A stretch of 64,000 nt of DNA from NCBI GenBank assembly GCA_038231215.1, contig JBBRLS010000022.1, forward strand, positions 1 to 64,000, in the 5' to 3' direction. The stretch is from Schlegelella_A sp038231215 (GTDB lineage: Bacteria; Pseudomonadota; Gammaproteobacteria; Burkholderiales; Burkholderiaceae_C). The notes beneath the pieces were generated by a model. It had not been told where the DNA came from. It saw nothing but the letters and a program-made list of their open reading frames with translations, and searched no databases. This document shows, in pieces, positions 60,134 to 64,000 of this stretch. The translations under genes and the position numbers were made by a program. Position 1 is the stretch's first letter. Every line of letters starts with the position of its first letter.

Positions 60134-61081
60134 ATGCAGGACATCACCCAACAGAACTTCGAAGCCGAGCTCGTCAACGCCTCGCTCGCCCAACCCGTGC
60201 TGCTCGACATCTGGGCCGAATGGTGCGGCCCGTGCAAGGCGCTCGGCCCGGTCCTCGAGAAGCTCGAGACCGAGTACGCCGGCCGCTTCAAGCTCGTCAA
60301 GCTCGACGCCGACGCCGAGCCCGAGATCGCGCAGCAGCTCTCCAAGATGTTCGGCGTGCGCAGCATTCCCTTCTGCGTGCTCTTCGCCGGCGGCCAGCCG
60401 GTCGACGGCTTCGTCGGCGCGCTGCCCGAGAGCGAGGTGAAAAAATTCCTCGACAAGCACGTGCCCAGCGCCGACGAGCAAGCCGCCGAAGACGTCCTGC
60501 TCGAAGCCGAGGAACTGCTCGCCGAAGGCGACAGCGACGCCGCCATCGACCGCCTGCAGGCGGCAGTCGCCACCAACCCGGCCAACGAGACGGCGCGTTA
60601 CGACTACCTGCGCGCCCTGCTCATGGCCGGCCGCGTCGCCGACGCGAGAAAGGCCTTCGACCCGGTCGCCGGCAGCATGGTCCCCGACGCGCGGCTCGTC
60701 GCCGCCGGCCACTGGCTCGCGTCGATGGAGGCGGCGCCCACGGCGCGCCCCCGCGACACGCTGACGGCCGCGCTCGCAGCCAACAAGCGCGACTTCGACG
60801 CCCGCTTCGAGCTCGCGCAATCGCACTTCGCGAAGAGCGAGTTCACCGAGGCGATGGACCAGTTGCTCGAGATCGTCATGCGCGACAAGGCGTGGCAGGA
60901 CGAGATCGCGCGCAAGACCTACGTCGCCATCCTCGAGATGATGAGCAAGCCGGTGACGAAAGCCAAGCCCGACGCGGCAGCGCCCAAGGGCACGCTCGAA
61001 GTGGCCGGCAAGATGGCGACGGCGCCCGGCGATCCGGTCGTCGATGCCTATCGTCGCAAGCTGAGCATGGCGCTGTTCTAG
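60134..61081 (+). CDS. Thioredoxin-TPR co-chaperone (CnoX/YbbN)
   Basis: 315 residues. Thioredoxin domain with intact CGPC (Cys31, Cys34 in WAEWCGPCKALGP), PVLLDIW before it and SIPFCVLFAGG after; then TPR-like helical repeats from about 115 to 285 (AIDRLQAAVATNPANETARYDYLRALLMAGRVADARKAF). CnoX protects proteins from bleach-type oxidation and hands them to GroEL; E. coli CnoX lacks the CXXC that is present here. Ends 13 bases before a dispersed repeat hairpin. Confidence 0.92.
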   Translation: MQDITQQNFEAELVNASLAQPVLLDIWAEWCGPCKALGPVLEKLETEYAGRFKLVKLDADAEPEIAQQLSKMFGVRSIPFCVLFAGGQPVDGFVGALPESEVKKFLDKHVPSADEQAAEDVLLEAEELLAEGDSDAAIDRLQAAVATNPANETARYDYLRALLMAGRVADARKAFDPVAGSMVPDARLVAAGHWLASMEAAPTARPRDTLTAALAANKRDFDARFELAQSHFAKSEFTEAMDQLLEIVMRDKAWQDEIARKTYVAILEMMSKPVTKAKPDAAAPKGTLEVAGKMATAPGDPVVDAYRRKLSMALF

Positions 61082-61093
61082 ACCAGCCCCGCT

Positions 61094-61155
61094 GTCATCC
61101 TGAACGAAGTGAAGGATCTCGGCTGTCGAGATCCTTCACTGGCGCTCAGGATGAC
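61094..61155. repeat. Dispersed paired inverted repeat, intact hairpin
   Basis: Left arm 61094-61120 (GTCATCCTGAACG...GAAGGATCTC), a 7-base loop, and right arm 61128-61155 (GAGATCCTTCACT...CAGGATGAC). A near-perfect hairpin between convergent cnoX and purC; the stop codon of purC lies inside the right arm. May serve as a two-way terminator or mRNA-end stabiliser. Confidence 0.9.
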
Positions 61156-62075
61156 ATGGGGCCCATCAGAATGTCGGCGACCGCACGGTAGGTGCTCGCC
61201 GTCCGGGCGATCACCTCGGCCGGCAGTACCGGTGCCGGCGGCCGCTTCCCCCACGGCTGGCCATCGATGCGCACGCTTTCCAGCCAGTCGCGCACGAACT
61301 GCTTGTCGTAGCTCGGCGGGTTCGATCCCTCGGCGTAGCGATCGGCCGGCCAGAAGCGCGACGAGTCAGGCGTCAGCACCTCGTCCATCAACGTCAGCGT
61401 GCCATCGTCGTCGAGGCCGAACTCGAACTTGGTGTCGGCGATGATGATTCCCTTGGCGAGCGCGATCTGCGCCGCCTCGCTGTAGAGGCGGATCGCCGTG
61501 TCGCGCACGCGCGCGGCAAGCTCGGCGCCGATGACGTCGCCGGCGTGCTCGAAGTCGATGTTCTCGTCGTGCTCGCCCATTTCGGCCTTGGTCGCGGGCG
61601 TGAAGATCGGCGCCGGCAAGCGGGCCGCGTTCTTCAGCCCCGGTGGCAAGGGCACGCCGCAGACGCTGCCGCTCTGCTGGTACTCCTTCCAGCCGCTGCC
61701 CGCCAGATAGCCGCGCACGACCGCCTCGATCGGCAAGGGCTTCAGCTTCTTCACGAGCATCGAACGACCGCGCACCTGGGCTCGCTCGTCTTCGGCAACG
61801 ACGCTCTCCGGATCGTCGCCCGTCAGGTGGTTGGGCACGACATGCGCCAGCCTGGCGAACCACCACAGCGCCATCTGCGTCAGCACGCGGCCCTTGCCAG
61901 GAATCGGCTCGCTCATGACGACGTCGAAGGCGCTGATGCGATCGCTCGCGACCATCAGCATGCGGTCCTTGCCGACCGCATAGTTCTCGCGCACCTTGCC
62001 GCGTGCGAGCAGCGGCAGCGAGTGCAGGCGGCTTTCGTAGAGCGCAGCCTCACCCGGCGCGACAGCCTCGCCCAT
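61146..62075 (-). CDS. purC: Phosphoribosylaminoimidazole-succinocarboxamide synthase
   Basis: 309 residues from ATG at 62075, in the TGATG overlap with the fba stop. Links aspartate to CAIR in purine synthesis. SAICAR synthetase pattern: LPLLARGKVRENYAVGKDRMLMVASDRISAFDVVM, VEAVVRGYLAGSGWKEYQ, LPAPIFTPATKAE, LAKGIIIADTKFEFGLDDDGTL and LMDEVLTPDSSRFWPAD. The stop codon is read from a dispersed repeat, so the last three residues (MSS) come from it. Not in the purE-purK operon, which is 1.1 kb away on the same strand. Confidence 0.97.
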   Translation of the reverse strand: MGEAVAPGEAALYESRLHSLPLLARGKVRENYAVGKDRMLMVASDRISAFDVVMSEPIPGKGRVLTQMALWWFARLAHVVPNHLTGDDPESVVAEDERAQVRGRSMLVKKLKPLPIEAVVRGYLAGSGWKEYQQSGSVCGVPLPPGLKNAARLPAPIFTPATKAEMGEHDENIDFEHAGDVIGAELAARVRDTAIRLYSEAAQIALAKGIIIADTKFEFGLDDDGTLTLMDEVLTPDSSRFWPADRYAEGSNPPSYDKQFVRDWLESVRIDGQPWGKRPPAPVLPAEVIARTASTYRAVADILMGPMSS

Positions 62076-63139
62076 CAAACGACCGTCTGCGCCAGCTCGC
62101 CGTGTGCGTAGCGCGCGGCCACCTGCGACAGCGACTGCGCCGCGATCTTGCCGGCCTGGCCTTCGCAGCCGAACTGCAGGTAGCGCTCGCGGCAGATCTG
62201 CCTGGCCGCCTCGCGCGCGGGCTTGAGAAAGTCGCGCGGATCGAACTTCTCGGGGTTCTCGGCGAGGTACTTGCGCACCGCGGCGGTCATCGCCAGGCGG
62301 ATGTCGGTGTCGATGTTGATCTTGCGCACGCCGTGCTTGATCGCTTCCTGGATCTCCTCGACCGGCACGCCGTAGGTCTCCTTCAGGCTGCCGCCGTACT
62401 GGCGGATAACGGCGAGCAGGTCCTGCGGCACGCTCGAGGAGCCGTGCATCACGAGGTGCGTGTTCGGGATGCGGCGGTGGATCTCCTTGATGCGGTCGAT
62501 GGCCAGGATGTCGCCGGTGGGCTTGCGCGTGAACTTGTAGGCGCCGTGGCTGGTGCCGATGGCGATGGCCAGCGCGTCGAGCTGGGTGCGCTTGACGAAG
62601 TCGGCCGCCTGCTCGGGGTCGGTCAGCAACTGCTCGCGCGTCATCGTCCCCTCGGTGCCGTGGCCGTCTTCCTTGTCGCCGCGCATCGTCTCGAGCGAGC
62701 CCAGGCAGCCGAGCTCGCCCTCGACCGTGACGCCGCGCGCATGCGCCATCTCGACGACCTTCCTGGTCACGTCGACGTTGTAGTCGTACGAGGCGATCGA
62801 CTTGCCGTCGGCCTCGAGCGAGCCGTCCATCATCACCGACGAAAAGCCGAGGTCGATGGCGCTGCGGCAGATGTCGGGGCTCTGGCCGTGGTCCTGGTGC
62901 ATGACCAGCGGCACCTTGGGCCACGACTCGATCGCCGCCTCGATCAGGTGCTTGATGAAGGGCTCGCCGGCGTATTTGCGCGCGCCGGCGCTGGCCTGCA
63001 GGATGACGGGCGCGCCGACCTCGCTGGCCGCCGTCATCACCGCCTGCACCTGCTCGAGGTTGTTGACGTTGAAGGCGGGGATGCCGTAGCCGTTCTCGGC
63101 GGCGTGGTCGAGCAGCTGGCGCATGGAGACGAGAGGCAT
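62075..63139 (-). CDS. fba: Class II fructose-bisphosphate aldolase
   Basis: 354 residues. Zn-dependent aldolase of glycolysis/gluconeogenesis/Calvin cycle. MPLVSMRQLLDHAAENGYGIPAFNVNNLEQVQAVMTAA, VPLVMHQDHGQSPDICRSAIDLGFSSVMMDGS (Zn-binding His pair region), GEDGHGTEGTMT-like loop and IGTSHGAYKF, VMHGSSSVPQDL. This is the CbbA-type subgroup of betaproteobacteria. The stop overlaps the purC start (TGATG). A dispersed repeat hairpin sits 21 bases before its start. Confidence 0.96.
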   Translation of the reverse strand: MPLVSMRQLLDHAAENGYGIPAFNVNNLEQVQAVMTAASEVGAPVILQASAGARKYAGEPFIKHLIEAAIESWPKVPLVMHQDHGQSPDICRSAIDLGFSSVMMDGSLEADGKSIASYDYNVDVTRKVVEMAHARGVTVEGELGCLGSLETMRGDKEDGHGTEGTMTREQLLTDPEQAADFVKRTQLDALAIAIGTSHGAYKFTRKPTGDILAIDRIKEIHRRIPNTHLVMHGSSSVPQDLLAVIRQYGGSLKETYGVPVEEIQEAIKHGVRKINIDTDIRLAMTAAVRKYLAENPEKFDPRDFLKPAREAARQICRERYLQFGCEGQAGKIAAQSLSQVAARYAHGELAQTVV

Positions 63140-63159
63140 GGCGAAATCCTGGTGGTCTT

Positions 63160-63223
63160 GTCATCCTGAGCAAGGCGAAGGATCTCAGCCCACAACGAGA
63201 TCCTTCGCTTTGCTCAGGATGAC
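63160..63223. repeat. Dispersed paired inverted repeat, intact hairpin
   Basis: Left arm 63160-63186 (GTCATCCTGAGCAAG...GAAGGATCTC), a 10-base spacer, and right arm 63197-63223 (GAGATCCTTCGCT...CAGGATGAC). Upstream of fba and 130 bases before the divergent methyltransferase gene, so in this case it is in a promoter region. Confidence 0.9.
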
Positions 63224-63353
63224 AACATGGAATCAGCGACAGAAAGAATCTTAACGGCCCGCCGGCGGCACGACGAACGAGCCCGAGGTGACGCGCTTGC
63301 CCTAACCTCGCGCTTGCCGGGCCGTTCCGGCGCCCCTCGCCAAGTCTGCCCCA

Positions 63354-64000
63354 TGACCGAAGAACAAGCCCCGCCGCTGATCCGCTTTGACGACGGCGCT
63401 GCCTACGAAGACTTCATGGGCACGTGGAGCCGCCTCGTCGGCGAGGAATTCCTGCGTTGGCAGGCGCCGCCCGCGGCCTGGCGCTGGGCCGACGTGGGCT
63501 GCGGCAACGGCGCCTTCACCGAGCTGCTGCTCGAGCGCTGCGCGCCCGCGCACGTGGAAGGCATCGACCCCTCCGAAGACCAGATCGCCTATGCGCGCGA
63601 GCGACTGACCCACCGGCCCGCGAGGTTCCAGATCGGCGACGCCACCGCCCTGCCCTGGGCCGACGCCAGCTTCGACGCGGCCGTCATGGCGCTGGTCATC
63701 TTCTTCGTGCCCGACCCGGCCAAGGGCGTGACCGAGATGGCGCGCGTGGTCAAGCCGGGCGGCAGCGTCTCGAGCTACGCGTGGGACATCCTGGGCGGCG
63801 GCTTCCCCTACGCGATGCTGCAAGAAGCCATGGCCGAGTTCGGCACGCCACCGCTCTGGCCGCCGAGCGTCGGGGCGTCGCGCATGGACTCGCTGCGCAC
63901 GCTCTGGGCCGGCGCGGGGCTCGTCGACGTCGAGACACGCGTGATCACCGTGCAGCGGACGTTCGAGGACTTCGAGAGCTTCTGGCGGATCGCCAAGACC
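63354..64000 (+). CDS. SAM-dependent methyltransferase, 3' end outside the window
   Basis: At least 215 residues, with no stop before the window end. Motif I ADVGCGNGAFTELLLERCAP, post-I EGIDPSEDQIAYARERL, motif IV ALPWADASFDAAVMALVIFFVPDPAKGVTEMARVVKPGGS, all as in the UbiE/COQ5-like Methyltransf_11 group. The LDxGCGxG core and the VPDPAKGVTEMARV phrase suggest a small-molecule methyltransferase. Only the 5' part is seen; the last residues in view (FEDFESFWRIAKT) are consistent with the family C-terminal helix. Confidence 0.85.

Overview
This is a GC-rich (roughly 70%) stretch of a bacterial chromosome, almost certainly from a betaproteobacterium of Burkholderiales type. The evidence is gene content and order: an S-adenosylhomocysteine (SAH) riboswitch ahead of ahcY in an operon ending in metF, the lpxL-like / dapF / DUF484 / xerC string near metK, the tsaB-rimI-uracil glycosylase-like string, a DUF2917 gene divergent from a LysR gene, and 5-FTHF cyclo-ligase / slt / NDUFA9-like / GST / cca in a row. 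I see no rRNA, tRNA, CRISPR array, phage or insertion sequence. Coding density is very high; no gap exceeds about 225 bases.

Layout. 1-6.4 kb: a Hanks-type kinase with a C-terminal CHASE2-like sensor, two small unknown genes and a large DUF349 protein. 6.5-13.9 kb: glmS divergent from an Lrp-type regulator, an RlmI-like methyltransferase, then xerC, DUF484, dapF and an LpxL/HtrB-like acyltransferase. 14-20.9 kb: an accessory block (ECF sigma factor, a second Hanks kinase, an outer-membrane barrel protein and an Ig/NHL lipoprotein) lying between the acyltransferase and metK, genes I recall as close divergent neighbours in related genomes. 21-25.3 kb: metK, a methyltransferase and two GT9 glycosyltransferases. 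25.3-27.3 kb: an orphan receiver protein, an RraA-like aldolase and an NlpC/P60-like exported protein. 27.3-32.1 kb: a tightly packed four-gene envelope/stress operon (two solute-binding-like proteins, one fused to a VWA domain, then XpaC-like and TelA). 32.2-35.4 kb: an AlkX/YcaQ-like DNA glycosylase, an MFS transporter and a HAD phosphatase. 35.4-39.5 kb: SAH riboswitch, ahcY, a VapBC-type toxin-antitoxin pair, tlyA and metF, joined by stop/start overlaps. 39.5-47.5 kb: two different 5-FTHF cyclo-ligases, DUF2917/LysR, slt, an NDUFA9-like protein, GST and cca. 47.5-54.7 kb: DUF2905, a MidA-like methyltransferase, ttcA, two lipoproteins, glmU, and the tsaB-rimI-UDG-like operon. 54.8-64 kb: dacB, a GDSL-like lipoprotein, tsaC (Sua5), purK, purE, cnoX, purC, fba and a methyltransferase cut by the window edge.

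The genes join in several pathways: the methyl cycle and one-carbon metabolism (metK, ahcY, metF, two cyclo-ligases, purE/K/C), peptidoglycan and lipid A supply (glmS, glmU, dapF, slt, dacB, LpxL-like, GT9 enzymes), and tRNA modification (tsaB, tsaC, ttcA, cca).

The most notable unexplained structure is a dispersed family of paired inverted repeats (arms about 27 bases) at seven loci. One copy supplies the purC stop codon and another has pushed into the 5' end of xerC. The best candidates for a little-described system are the SBP / SBP-VWA / XpaC / TelA operon and the toxin-antitoxin pair embedded in the SAH-riboswitch operon.
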